Positions 10,801 to 19,088 of a stretch of DNA of 64,000 nucleotides are shown here, in pieces. The stretch is from positions 226,861 through 290,860 of the forward strand of contig NZ_JAKGAS010000008.1 in the NCBI RefSeq assembly GCF_021532655.1, read 5' to 3'. Every line of letters begins with the position of its first letter. Position 1 is the first letter of the stretch. The position numbers were made by a program, and so were the translations under genes. The notes under the pieces are model-generated. The model did not search any database and was not told the DNA's origin. It worked only from the letters and a program-made list of their open reading frames with translations. Source of the DNA: Paraglaciecola algarum (GTDB lineage: Bacteria; Pseudomonadota; Gammaproteobacteria; Enterobacterales; Alteromonadaceae).

Positions 10801-11138
10801 CGCCTCTTCAAGCATTATTGCTAATGAACGATCCTCAATTTGTTGAAGCTGCGAAAAAAATGGCTGAAAGAGTGTTAATTGAGAATAAAGAAGACAAGTT
10901 TAGCTTCTTAATCCAACAGGCTTTAGGCAGGTCGCCAGATGAGCCTATGTTAACCAGCTTACGCCAGTCCTATGACAATCTACACAAGCTTTATTTGAGC
11001 AATGAAGGTTCAGCCCAAGACTTAATCAGTGTAGGAGAATCTAAAGTCGATCCGTCGCTAGACCCAATAGAGTTAGCCACATGGACTATGTTAGCTAACC
11101 AAGTATTTAACTTAGACGAATTTATTACCAGAAACTAA
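7842..11138 (+). CDS. PSCyt1-DUF1549-LamG-DUF1553 (PSD1) exported c-type haem protein
   Basis: A 1098-residue exported protein of the type common in Planctomycetes. The TTG start is supported by GGAGAG 6 bases upstream and by the signal peptide it gives (about 24-41, cleavage after AFA). Order: PSCyt1 domain with haem motif CFHCH (57-61) and a Met-bearing MPPAHMH stretch; DUF1549 (about 160-370) with a second CxxCH, CAGCH (345-349), followed by DHKFDP; a LamG/concanavalin-like domain (about 445-640); DUF1553 (about 780-1090, NRFWQYIFGRGLVETAGDFG). Two covalent haems are likely, though the second CxxCH is a conserved family motif and might bind something else. It is first in a four-gene cluster and typically pairs with DUF1501 proteins. 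Function is not established; binding of a polysaccharide through LamG is inference. Confidence 0.9.
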   Translation: MQHISLTKEYFFSSVTYAVTQTKKSALFSLFVSLLSFNAFAELKFNNDIRPILSDKCFHCHGPDKADRKAGLRLDTAEGLVTDLGGYAAIIPGNPEDSAVYKRITHSDPEERMPPAHMHKDLSEQEIATIYQWIKEGAPYQNHWSFEPIVATTVPKVKQKEWAQNPIDNFILARLEQENFSPSAKADKHTLIRRLALDLTGLPPTQELIEQFTNDPSADAYEKAVDTLMATTAFGEHQAHYWLDAARYADTHGLHLDNLRSIWPYRDWVVNAFNQNQPFDQFTIEQLAGDLLPDPTQDQLIATGFVRSNPSTSEGGAIDAEYAAIYAKDRTETLSTVWMGLTTGCAGCHDHKFDPISQKEFYQLTAFFRNTTEKAMDGNAADYPPSMHVFNDKDSALMKHLKNSNESLKAKIKQLSESSSSEIKKWINNHQDPSLPLAESELAFHLPANEGKGNIVTTQLNQKQSTAKITGKYQWVDGKQGKALAINKSTLIELGDAAQYDYGDSFSVSFWIKPPKEEIKAQPIISRMNVDPEKGWWDRQSETAGWFVEVLNNKSLRLTLNYGKTAFIYGNLGNVMEPEKWQHITIQYDGSASQNAFRFYVNGEDRGRAQTKSLSPEELAIVPEAKIETPLSIGFVQNPYDHKEDRTAPEIIEKNTKTPYVAIQDIRVYKNVLTPEENMLIAKLPDIQQALTVSKRSKEQQTLLSNYYTSQFSKKGLEYYALRRAQLPQITAIQQRTPITLILEEKADSKPFAHILNRGQYDDEGEKVFSGTLAMLPAMEKTEGLNRLDLAKWLVRDDHPLTARVTINRFWQYIFGRGLVETAGDFGSQGTPPTHPELLDWLANDFKQNGWDVKRAIKQMVMSATYQQTSVFTPELLAKDSHNTLYARSSRPRLDAEVIRDQALVVSGLLNDQVGGPPVKPYQPAGLWKAVAYVDSNTAHFKQDHGDKLYRKSLYTFRKRTAAPPSMSLFDAPDRESCVVQREQTNTPLQALLLMNDPQFVEAAKKMAERVLIENKEDKFSFLIQQALGRSPDEPMLTSLRQSYDNLHKLYLSNEGSAQDLISVGESKVDPSLDPIELATWTMLANQVFNLDEFITRN

Positions 11139-11214
11139 CTCGACCACAAATCAATAACCAAACAGTAGGTTTAGCTAGTTATCGAGCGCATAAATGGGCC
11201 GATTGGAGAAAAAG

Positions 11215-12696
11215 ATGAATAACAGTAACGACACAGATTTTGCTAAAAAATATAACACTCTCAGCCGCCGTGGCTTTTTAAAGAACGCAGCACTGGGTGT
11301 TGGCGGTACAGCTTTAGGATCATTGCTAGGTCAAAGTGCTCACGCCCTTGAAAACGCAAAATATCAGTTAGGCCAAGGTAGTTTGGGTTCACCTCACTTT
11401 AGACCCAAAGCCAAACGGGTAATCAACTTATTCATGGCTGGCGGCCCGTCGCAACATGACATGTTTGATTACAAACCCAAAATGAAAGATATGTTTGGTA
11501 AAGATTTACCAGAAGAAATTCGCAATGGCCAACGTTTAACAGGCATGACATCGGGACAAGATAGTTTCCCCATCGCCCCTTCTAAATATGATTTTAAACA
11601 ACACGGTGACAGTGGTGCTTGGGTGAGTGAATTACTACCCTACACATCTAAAATGGTAGACGAGTTAACCTTTATTAAGTCCATGCACACAGAAGCCATT
11701 AACCATGACCCTGCCATTACTTACATTCAAACTGGCTCACAACAACCAGGGCACCCGAGTATGGGTTCATGGTTAAGTTATGGCTTAGGTAGCGAAAACG
11801 CAAACTTACCTAATTTCGTAGTATTACATTCTAGTTGGACAGGCCGAAAAACTGCTCAGGCTTTATACAACCGTTTATGGGGCAGTGGCTTCTTACCTGC
11901 CAGTCATCAAGGTGTATCGTTTCAATCAACCGGCGACCCAATTTTGTATTTAACCAACGCCAAAGGCGTTAACTCAGATGTCCGCCGCACTATGTTAGAT
12001 GGCCTTAGAAACTTAAATCAACAACACTTTGAGAAGATGGCAGATCCGAGTATTACCTCGCGTATTGCTCAATATGAGTTAGCCAACCGCATGCAAAGCT
12101 CAGTGCCAGAGTTGACTGACTTAAAAAAAGAAAGCAAAGCAACTTTAGATTTATACGGCCCAGATGTGCATAAACCAGGGACCTTTGCTTACAACTGTTT
12201 GATGGCAAGACGACTAGCTGAACGTGGCGTACGTTTCACCCAAATATTCCACAGAGGTTGGGATCAACACCAAAATATATCGGGCGATTTACCCAACCAA
12301 TGTCGCGACGTTGACCAAGCCTGTTATGCCTTAGTCACCGACTTAAAGTCTCGTGGTTTATTAGAAGATACAATCGTCACTTGGGGTGGAGAATTTGGCC
12401 GTACTATTTATTGTCAAGGCAAGTTAACCAAAGAAAATTATGGTCGAGACCATCATCCTCGCAGCTTTACCACTTGGGTCGCGGGTGGTGGGTTTAAGGC
12501 AGGTATCACCTACGGGGAATCTGACGATTTCGGCTATAACATAGTTAAAGATCCTGTGCATATTCGAGACCTAAATCGAACTGTGTTGCATCAATTGGGT
12601 GTAGACCACAAACGTTTGTCGGTTAAACACCAAGGTTTAGATCAAACCTTAACAGGCGTGGAAGAATCACACCTAATCAAAGGTATAATTAGTTAG
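11215..12696 (+). CDS. DUF1501 family protein, Tat-exported
   Basis: A 493-residue protein starting at the ATG at 11215, chosen because GGAGA lies 5 bases upstream; a start at 11194 lacks this. The N-terminus carries a twin-arginine signal (SRRGFLKNAALG), so it is exported folded, which fits a metal cofactor. DUF1501 is related to the alkaline phosphatase/sulfatase superfamily; candidate metal-binding stretches are GGPSQHDMFD, FHRGWDQHQN, WGGEFGRT and GRDHHPRSF. Family members are nearly always encoded beside PSCyt1/DUF1553 proteins, as here (76 bases after the previous gene). Its reaction is unknown. A hydrolase of sulfate or phosphate esters is possible by fold only. Confidence 0.9.
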   Translation: MNNSNDTDFAKKYNTLSRRGFLKNAALGVGGTALGSLLGQSAHALENAKYQLGQGSLGSPHFRPKAKRVINLFMAGGPSQHDMFDYKPKMKDMFGKDLPEEIRNGQRLTGMTSGQDSFPIAPSKYDFKQHGDSGAWVSELLPYTSKMVDELTFIKSMHTEAINHDPAITYIQTGSQQPGHPSMGSWLSYGLGSENANLPNFVVLHSSWTGRKTAQALYNRLWGSGFLPASHQGVSFQSTGDPILYLTNAKGVNSDVRRTMLDGLRNLNQQHFEKMADPSITSRIAQYELANRMQSSVPELTDLKKESKATLDLYGPDVHKPGTFAYNCLMARRLAERGVRFTQIFHRGWDQHQNISGDLPNQCRDVDQACYALVTDLKSRGLLEDTIVTWGGEFGRTIYCQGKLTKENYGRDHHPRSFTTWVAGGGFKAGITYGESDDFGYNIVKDPVHIRDLNRTVLHQLGVDHKRLSVKHQGLDQTLTGVEESHLIKGIIS

Positions 12697-12760
12697 TTAG
12701 CAAGCACACACTACCCTTGTAAAAGTCACTAATAATAAGAATATAGATTAAGAGAATTTT

Positions 12761-14368
12761 ATGCAGCCAGCGCAGTCATCATTACCAAAACAATTACAAA
12801 AAAAGATGTCCAAACAACTAAAGTACGCTTGGATGATTGGTCTTGGATTGTTCAGCTTTTTATTATTATTACCCTCATTCGTTAGCCTCGATGGTGAAGC
12901 AGGTAATGACTGGGCAATATTTTTCGGCCGTTTTCATATTGTGGTATTACACCTGCCAATTGGTTGGTTGATGATTATTCCTTTTATAGAGTTTATCGCT
13001 CGACAATGTGCCTTACCAGAGCTTAAAAAAGCCATTCGTTTCATTTTATTCTTTGCTTCTTTTTCTGCTATTTTAGCCGTAATCATTGGTTTAACTTTAG
13101 CTAGTTCAGACGGTTACTCTGGTGACATAGTGACCACTCATATGTGGCTGGGCATCACCACTGCAATTTTTACTATTCTGGCTTGCTTGTTTAATGAAAG
13201 TTTTCATGTATTAGCTAAAAATCTATTCCAAAAAGCCTATTTCATCAGCTTATTTACAGCTCTGCTTGCCGTGACTTGGGGTGGACATTTAGGTGGCTCT
13301 TTAGTGCAAGGTGAAGGATACCTAACCGAAAAATTACCCGCTGATTTAAAAGTGACCTTAGGGCTAGAAGAAGCTCCAGAACTGTTAAGTTATGACACAC
13401 CAATTTACCAAGGTTTTATCGAACCTATGCTGGCTGCTCAATGTATGAGTTGTCACAACTCAGGTAAAGTAAAAGGTCAATTTAAACTAGACACATTAGA
13501 AGATTTATTCAAAGGCGGTAAAAGCAAAAAAGCAGGGATTGTTGCCGGCGACTTAAAGGCTAGTGAAGTATTCCATCGAGTCACTTTGCCTCGGAATAAT
13601 GATAAAGCTATGCCACCAGAGGGAAGAACACCTTTAACTGAAGAACAAACTGCTCTAATGCGTTGGTGGATTGAGGCTGGCGCACCTACCACCACAAGCA
13701 TCAATCAACTTGAACCTGACTCTTTACCCCCCGAAGTTATCGCTGCGTTAGACAACAAAATTAACGAGTCTGCCGAACGTTTGTACCCTACTAAAGTGTT
13801 TACTAGTATTGAACCGACTCTGTTGAAACAATATATTCAACAACTTCAGACTGAGTTTGGAATTGATATTGTACCTGTATCTCAAGATCCTAAAGACGGT
13901 TTACAAATAACTGCGTTTAACTTCCATACCTCTATGGATGAAAACGCTTGGCAGGCCTTGTCACCTTTAGCTGAGTTTATTTCCTACGCTGATTTTGGTG
14001 GCATGACAATTAACCAACAAAGTTGGCAACAAATTGCTAAGTTACCGCAATTACGGTCATTGCTACTAGATAACGCCAATCTTGAAAGTACCGATTTAGC
14101 CCCATTAAACCAGTTAAAAAAGCTTCAAGTTCTTAATTTATTCAACACTGGGATTAATGATAAAAACAGTCCTGACTTAGCAAAAATCATCAGTTTAAAG
14201 AAACTGTATGTAGGCCAAACTGAGATAACGCTGGATGGCTTACAAATTATCCAATCATCGCTAAAACAAGCGAAAATTTATCACTCATTAGTTGAACAAG
14301 CTGTGCTCAACTTACCAGAAATAAAAACAAAAGAAGCGCCAGAAAAAAAATCAGAATACGCTGAATAA
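12761..14368 (+). CDS. membrane-anchored PSCyt1 c-type cytochrome with LRR-like tail
   Basis: A 535-residue protein with five predicted membrane spans in the first 190 residues, including HLPIGWLMIIPFIEF and WGGHLGGSL, resembling DUF2231-type membrane domains. Then comes a PSCyt1 domain with one haem motif CMSCH (228-232) and a Met-containing AMPPEG loop (Met about 284). The C-terminal 150 residues contain leucine-rich-repeat-like units (LRSLLLDNANLEST, LQVLNLFNTGIND). The haem domain should face the periplasm. Histidines within the spans could bind b-type haem or quinone, which would let it link the soluble PSCyt1/DUF1553 protein to the respiratory chain; this is inference. It lies 64 bases after the DUF1501 gene. 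Confidence 0.85.
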   Translation: MQPAQSSLPKQLQKKMSKQLKYAWMIGLGLFSFLLLLPSFVSLDGEAGNDWAIFFGRFHIVVLHLPIGWLMIIPFIEFIARQCALPELKKAIRFILFFASFSAILAVIIGLTLASSDGYSGDIVTTHMWLGITTAIFTILACLFNESFHVLAKNLFQKAYFISLFTALLAVTWGGHLGGSLVQGEGYLTEKLPADLKVTLGLEEAPELLSYDTPIYQGFIEPMLAAQCMSCHNSGKVKGQFKLDTLEDLFKGGKSKKAGIVAGDLKASEVFHRVTLPRNNDKAMPPEGRTPLTEEQTALMRWWIEAGAPTTTSINQLEPDSLPPEVIAALDNKINESAERLYPTKVFTSIEPTLLKQYIQQLQTEFGIDIVPVSQDPKDGLQITAFNFHTSMDENAWQALSPLAEFISYADFGGMTINQQSWQQIAKLPQLRSLLLDNANLESTDLAPLNQLKKLQVLNLFNTGINDKNSPDLAKIISLKKLYVGQTEITLDGLQIIQSSLKQAKIYHSLVEQAVLNLPEIKTKEAPEKKSEYAE

Positions 14369-14400
14369 CATTACATCTAGAATATAAGGCTTTGAGATCC

Positions 14401-15423
14401 ATGCTAAAAATAAAAAGACCCATCACCACCCTAGCGTTATCAGCACTATGCAGCTTTTCTGTATCTCAGTTTAGTTTTGCCCATGAGCATAAGGTGCACA
14501 AACTAGCTAAACCTTCTCCAGTGATTGAAGGGAAAACGATCATATCAGGTGGGTATGAGTACCAAGCTGAGTTATTGCAGTTACCCAAAGAAGTCGACAT
14601 TAAACATGCTCATGGCTTAACTCGTGACAATGAAGACAATATTTACCTAGCTTATGAATCTAATGACATTACCGATAAAACCCACGCGATCATTAAATTT
14701 GATAAGAATGGTAAGTTTGTTCGATACATAGGAGACTCTAAATTTGCTTGGGGCGCACCTCATGGTTTAGATCTGGTGTATGAAAATGGCAAAAAATATT
14801 TATATCTCAGTAATAATTGGCTAACAGTACGTAAAATAGATATGCAAGGCAATCTAGTATGGCAGTCTGAAGAAGCGCCCGATACAGCCCCTTATCAAGT
14901 CGAGAAACCCAAATACCGTCCAACCGATACCGCCACAAACCCAAATTCCAAACAAGTGTATATCGCAGATGGATACGGCAGCAGCACTATCACCGAGCGA
15001 GATAAGATAACGGGTGAATATGCCAAGAAGTTGTGGGATGGAACACAATCAGGCAAACACTTTAAGACCCCACATGGTGTGACTTACGACGCCAGAAACA
15101 ATCAGGTGTTAGTCGCTGATCGTGAAAACAGCCGTATCGTAGCTTTTGATACACAAGGAAATTTTATTAAAGTCATCGAGGGCGAAGGCATTAGTCGAGT
15201 GTGCAATACCGACACGTGGCAAGATCAGTTATTAGTACCTAATTTAAATGGCTCAGTTGCCTACTTAGACAAACATAATAAATTGATAGACGTAATAGAA
15301 ATCAATCAAGTATTAGGCGAAAAAGGCCACAAACACCCTCACGATGCCATATTTATGTCGAATGGCGATATTGTGATAGGCACTTGGAATCCGGGTAAAT
15401 TGTCTTATTGGAAGAAGTTGTAA
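14401..15423 (+). CDS. secreted six-bladed beta-propeller (NHL-type) protein
   Basis: About 340 residues with a signal peptide (cleavage near FSFA-HEH). The mature protein has NHL/6-bladed propeller repeats (HGLTRDNEDNIYLAY, HGVTYDARNNQVLVADREN, HPHDAIFMSNGDIVIG), each beginning with a His-Gly or His-Asp turn that may be metal-binding. The ATG at 14401 is preferred; a TTG at 14392 is possible. It follows the membrane cytochrome by 32 bases and is the last gene of the cassette. Propellers of this type can be peptidylglycine-lyase-like enzymes or binding proteins. Its role here is unknown. Confidence 0.8.
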   Translation: MLKIKRPITTLALSALCSFSVSQFSFAHEHKVHKLAKPSPVIEGKTIISGGYEYQAELLQLPKEVDIKHAHGLTRDNEDNIYLAYESNDITDKTHAIIKFDKNGKFVRYIGDSKFAWGAPHGLDLVYENGKKYLYLSNNWLTVRKIDMQGNLVWQSEEAPDTAPYQVEKPKYRPTDTATNPNSKQVYIADGYGSSTITERDKITGEYAKKLWDGTQSGKHFKTPHGVTYDARNNQVLVADRENSRIVAFDTQGNFIKVIEGEGISRVCNTDTWQDQLLVPNLNGSVAYLDKHNKLIDVIEINQVLGEKGHKHPHDAIFMSNGDIVIGTWNPGKLSYWKKL

Positions 15424-15509
15424 ATTTTTTATATGAAAAATGTGACCTCTTTGGCTTAAACTATCTATAAATAGTAGTTTGATTTGAAAAATAGGTATCT
15501 CAATAAAAT

Positions 15510-15878
15510 ATGGCTTACAAAATAGAGTTCATTGAAAGTTCCGACTTGGTTAGGGTTGAGTTTAGTGGAGATGCAACTTTAGATGACCGGATAAGTGTCA
15601 TCCACAAAATCTGTTTGGACTTTTGCAATGCGACAATTGCTAAAACTAAGATTCTAATTGACGTTAGATTAATAACCAAATTAATGACAGAGAATGAGCA
15701 AAAAATAGTTGGAACTTATGTAGCCTCTAGAGAGGAGCTAAAGAAAGCAAAAGTTGCTATTATTGCAACCCCAGAACAATTGATACATCAAACAGCTATT
15801 GATACCTCTGCGCAATTAGGCCATAGAATTCAACTATTTAGTACTGAAAACCAAGCTTTAATTTGGTTGAATTCTTAA
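15510..15878 (+). CDS. small STAS/SpoIIAA-like protein
   Basis: A 122-residue cytoplasmic protein with no signal peptide and the alternating strand/helix pattern of a STAS (SpoIIAA-like) fold. It shares pattern and several motifs with the protein at 56771-57142: a strand ending in LIDV/LFDY, a central helix, a strand VAII/LAIV, and a C-terminal NQALIWLNS/NQAIQILKS. Both are probably paralogous regulators. It has its own terminator and no obvious partner kinase nearby. Function unknown. Confidence 0.6.
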   Translation: MAYKIEFIESSDLVRVEFSGDATLDDRISVIHKICLDFCNATIAKTKILIDVRLITKLMTENEQKIVGTYVASREELKKAKVAIIATPEQLIHQTAIDTSAQLGHRIQLFSTENQALIWLNS

Positions 15879-15898
15879 TCCAAATACCATAAAAAACA

Positions 15899-15923
15899 AA
15901 AACCAGCACGAATGCTGGTTTTT
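15899..15923. terminator. bidirectional rho-independent terminator
   Basis: Stem AAACCAGCA/TGCTGGTTT with a CGAA loop and T/A runs on both sides, between the convergent STAS-like gene and mdh. It can serve both. Confidence 0.85.
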
Positions 15924-15968
15924 AATCTCTAAGCTTCCCACAAAAACTTTGGGGAGGAGTTAGTTAAA

Positions 15969-16904
15969 TTAAGCGTTGACGAAGTCTTGGCCTAATTTAA
16001 TGTCACCACGTAGACCTTCTAACATAGCGTTTTTAGCATCTTCTTCGAAAGCACTTAACTCGCCATAAGAAAGAATCTCTTCTACGCCATTTTTACCTAA
16101 ACGTACAGGGTGAGAGAAAAACTCAGCGTCGTCGCTGTTAGTTTCAACGTAAGTGTATTCCACAACGTTTTCACCGCGCATAGCATCTACTAAAGATAAG
16201 CAGAATCTAGCCGCTGCTTGCCCCATAGATAAAGTAGCTGATCCGCCACCCGCTTTAGCTTCAACAACTTCAGTACCTGCATTTTGAATACGAGTAGTAA
16301 GACTTGCTACTTCTTCGTCGGTAAAGTCAACACCTTCAACTTGAGAAAGTAGAGGAAGAATAGTCGTTCCAGAGTGGCCACCAATTACTGGCACGTGTAC
16401 GTTTTCTGGGTTAAGACCTTTCAGGTTACCCACAAAAGTTTCTGCACGGATAACATCAAGAGTCGTTACACCGAATAATTTGTTTTTGTTGTAAACACCT
16501 TTAGCTTTTAACGCTTCAGCAGCAATCGCCACAGTGGTGTTAACTGGGTTAGTAATAATACAAGTACATGCTTCTGGGCAGTTGTCAGCGATTGCATCAA
16601 CTAGATTTTTAACAATACCTGCATTGATATTAAATAAATCTGAACGATCCATACCTGGTTTACGAGGAACACCAGCTGGGATCAAAACAATGTCGCAACC
16701 TGTTAATGCGTCAGCTAAGTCATCTTTGCCGAAACCTTGCACTTTAACATCGGTAGGGATATGGCTTAAATCAACGGCTACGCCAGGAACGACTGGAGCT
16801 ACGTCATATAAAGACAGCTCACAACCTGCTGGAAGTTGAGTTTTTAACAATAGTGATAACGCTTGGCCGATACCACCGGCGGCACCTAGTACTGCTACTT
16901 TCAT
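15969..16904 (-). CDS. mdh: malate dehydrogenase
   Basis: A 311-residue NAD-dependent malate dehydrogenase, which interconverts malate and oxaloacetate in the TCA cycle. The nucleotide-binding GAAGGIG is at 7-13; substrate-binding Arg81, Arg87 (PRKPGMDRSD) and Arg153, Asn119 and catalytic His177 (VIGGHSGT) occupy the same positions as in the E. coli enzyme, which has almost the same length. AGGAGA lies 6 bases before the ATG. It is divergent from argR, the arrangement also found in enterics. Confidence 0.98.
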   Translation of the reverse strand: MKVAVLGAAGGIGQALSLLLKTQLPAGCELSLYDVAPVVPGVAVDLSHIPTDVKVQGFGKDDLADALTGCDIVLIPAGVPRKPGMDRSDLFNINAGIVKNLVDAIADNCPEACTCIITNPVNTTVAIAAEALKAKGVYNKNKLFGVTTLDVIRAETFVGNLKGLNPENVHVPVIGGHSGTTILPLLSQVEGVDFTDEEVASLTTRIQNAGTEVVEAKAGGGSATLSMGQAAARFCLSLVDAMRGENVVEYTYVETNSDDAEFFSHPVRLGKNGVEEILSYGELSAFEEDAKNAMLEGLRGDIKLGQDFVNA

Positions 16905-17202
16905 AATTATCTCCTGTGAATGCTATGTGTAGGGCGTAATTTAAGTTTCTATACCCTTATTCTTTTTGTGTGTTCAGACCCAAAAACGTTTTACGCCTAT
17001 GAGAATGCGCGGCATTATACTAGAGCGAGCTGACCTTTTCTGTATAATTTTCGTTCTATCTAAGCGCTTTTTAATCAAAATAGTAGATTTAATGGCTTAC
17101 TACGGCAAGTCAACACCCTGTTATTTGCGCAGTCAAGATGTTGTCAAATTGCTTAAACTCAAACAATGGGGCAGAATAGCGCCTCATCAATACGAGGGAT
17201 AT

Positions 17203-17733
<531 letters not shown>

Positions 17734-17766
17734 AAAATTAAGCCTGAGTAGCCCTAGCTAAGCCAA

Positions 17767-17846
17767 CTATTTTCTATTTTCTATTTTCTATTTTCTATTT
17801 TCTATTTTCTATTTTCTATTTTCTATTTTCTATTTTCTATTTTCTA
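17767..17846 (+). repeat. heptamer tandem array CTATTTT, about 11 copies
   Basis: Eleven perfect copies of CTATTTT (17767-17843) plus three bases. The TAG stop of the convergent phosphatase/nuclease-family gene (complement of 17830-17832) lies inside it, so that gene's last residues come from the reverse-strand repeat. Confidence 0.97.
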
Positions 17847-19008
17847 AAATAATATCTAACCACACCAATCTGTGATCAGAGGAACTGTTTCGGTCTTTAA
17901 TTAAACGATATAAAGGTTGGTCTTTAGTTGGCCAAAACACTTCTGCATGTTTAATGGTTAATCCTGATTTTGACGGTAGAACGTAATCTGCTCTCATTCT
18001 CCAAGCTGCAGTATGTGTGGCGCCTAAAACATTATCAGGTGTATGTTGATTACCACCAACACTTTTAGGGATAATGTCCCCATGAATTTTAGTGTGAGTT
18101 AACAAGTCTACTATGGCTTGTTTGTGCGAGTCGCCCTCAGTCATCGAGGAGTTTAAATCCCCCATCACAACAAAACGTTTGCGCGATAATCCACCAGCAT
18201 GACCTTGGTCGTCATAAATATAACCTGCTTGCTTGCCAGCGCTAATATAGTCCACCCAAAAACGTATTTCATCATGGTTACGTTTGCCATTACGATCTTC
18301 TGGCCCGTCAAACACAGGCGGAGTTGGGTGACTTGCTAGAATGTGTACTGTTTTACCATGTACAGTAACTGGAATATCCCAATGAGACTTAGAGGATAAA
18401 CGTAAATCTTGCTGAGCCAATTGCGAATACCAAGCTTGGCCGTTTTCATCAACAATACTAGTCAATTGGTTGTTAGGCATATCTTTCCATTTAAACCTCT
18501 GGAAAGTGCGTATAGCTGATTTGTCGATAGGATAACGACTCAACAAGACCATGCCATAATGGCCTGGATAGAAACCAAAACCAAAGGCATCACCTTTAAC
18601 ACCCGACGCAACTCCATCTTTGTCTAAATCATGGCCACTATCGACCCCAGTATTGACAGGTGCCGTGTAATAATATGGGTAATCGATTGGCTGGTTACCA
18701 TTTTGCGACTTGTCTAAATAGTTTTGTTTAAACGCCAGTACACCTTTTGCATCGTTATTTGTGTAATCAAACTCATTTAACAAAATAATGTCTGGGCGCA
18801 CATGCTGAATGATCTCAGCAATATTTTTGATTTGAGGGTGTTCACCGGTAGCCAACCTTTCAAACAATTCATTGCCGATAATACTTTGCCCTTTTTCAAC
18901 ATAGTTTGTGGCATCCATACTGACATTAAACGTCGCCACACGGACTTGTTCTGCTTGAACCAGTTGAGACATAGTGATTACCCACAATAATAAAAATCTA
19001 AATATCAT
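17830..19008 (-). CDS. secreted endonuclease/exonuclease/phosphatase family protein
   Basis: A 392-residue protein of the EEP superfamily (DNase I-like fold). The start is placed at the ATG at 19008, since the longer frame uses TTG within the preceding terminator. Residues 1-19 are a signal peptide (cleavage near VQA-EQV). The four-layer-fold motifs are present: VATFNVS, LLNEFDY (metal-binding Glu), SHPTPP, GDLNSS and the terminal SSDHRLVWLD with the catalytic His. It should hydrolyse phosphodiester or phosphomonoester bonds outside the cytoplasm. It lies 80 bases downstream of an Oar-type receptor gene, beyond a terminator. That pairing fits phosphate scavenging (inference). Its final residues come from a CTATTTT array. 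Confidence 0.85.
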   Translation of the reverse strand: MIFRFLLLWVITMSQLVQAEQVRVATFNVSMDATNYVEKGQSIIGNELFERLATGEHPQIKNIAEIIQHVRPDIILLNEFDYTNNDAKGVLAFKQNYLDKSQNGNQPIDYPYYYTAPVNTGVDSGHDLDKDGVASGVKGDAFGFGFYPGHYGMVLLSRYPIDKSAIRTFQRFKWKDMPNNQLTSIVDENGQAWYSQLAQQDLRLSSKSHWDIPVTVHGKTVHILASHPTPPVFDGPEDRNGKRNHDEIRFWVDYISAGKQAGYIYDDQGHAGGLSRKRFVVMGDLNSSMTEGDSHKQAIVDLLTHTKIHGDIIPKSVGGNQHTPDNVLGATHTAAWRMRADYVLPSKSGLTIKHAEVFWPTKDQPLYRLIKDRNSSSDHRLVWLDIILENRK

Positions 19009-19033
19009 TCTAAAACCCGTTATTAACAAAAAC

Positions 19034-19059
19034 AAAAAAGCCGATCATAAGACCGGCTT
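19034..19059 (-). terminator. rho-independent terminator after the receptor gene
   Basis: On the minus strand, stem AAGCCGGTC/GATCGGCTT (one G-T pair) followed by a run of T residues. It ends the TonB-dependent receptor transcript; some read-through into the phosphatase-family gene is possible. Confidence 0.85.
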
Positions 19060-19088
19060 TTGATTTTATAATCTAAACAAAATAACGT

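Noticed and set aside
16905..17202. ARG box between mdh and argR
   Set aside because: No pair of 18-bp sites close to TNTGAATWWWWATTCANW could be found by eye.
16966..17202. N-terminal extension of ArgR
   Set aside because: The extra 79 residues have no family match and lack a ribosome site; the start at 17203 gives the standard length.
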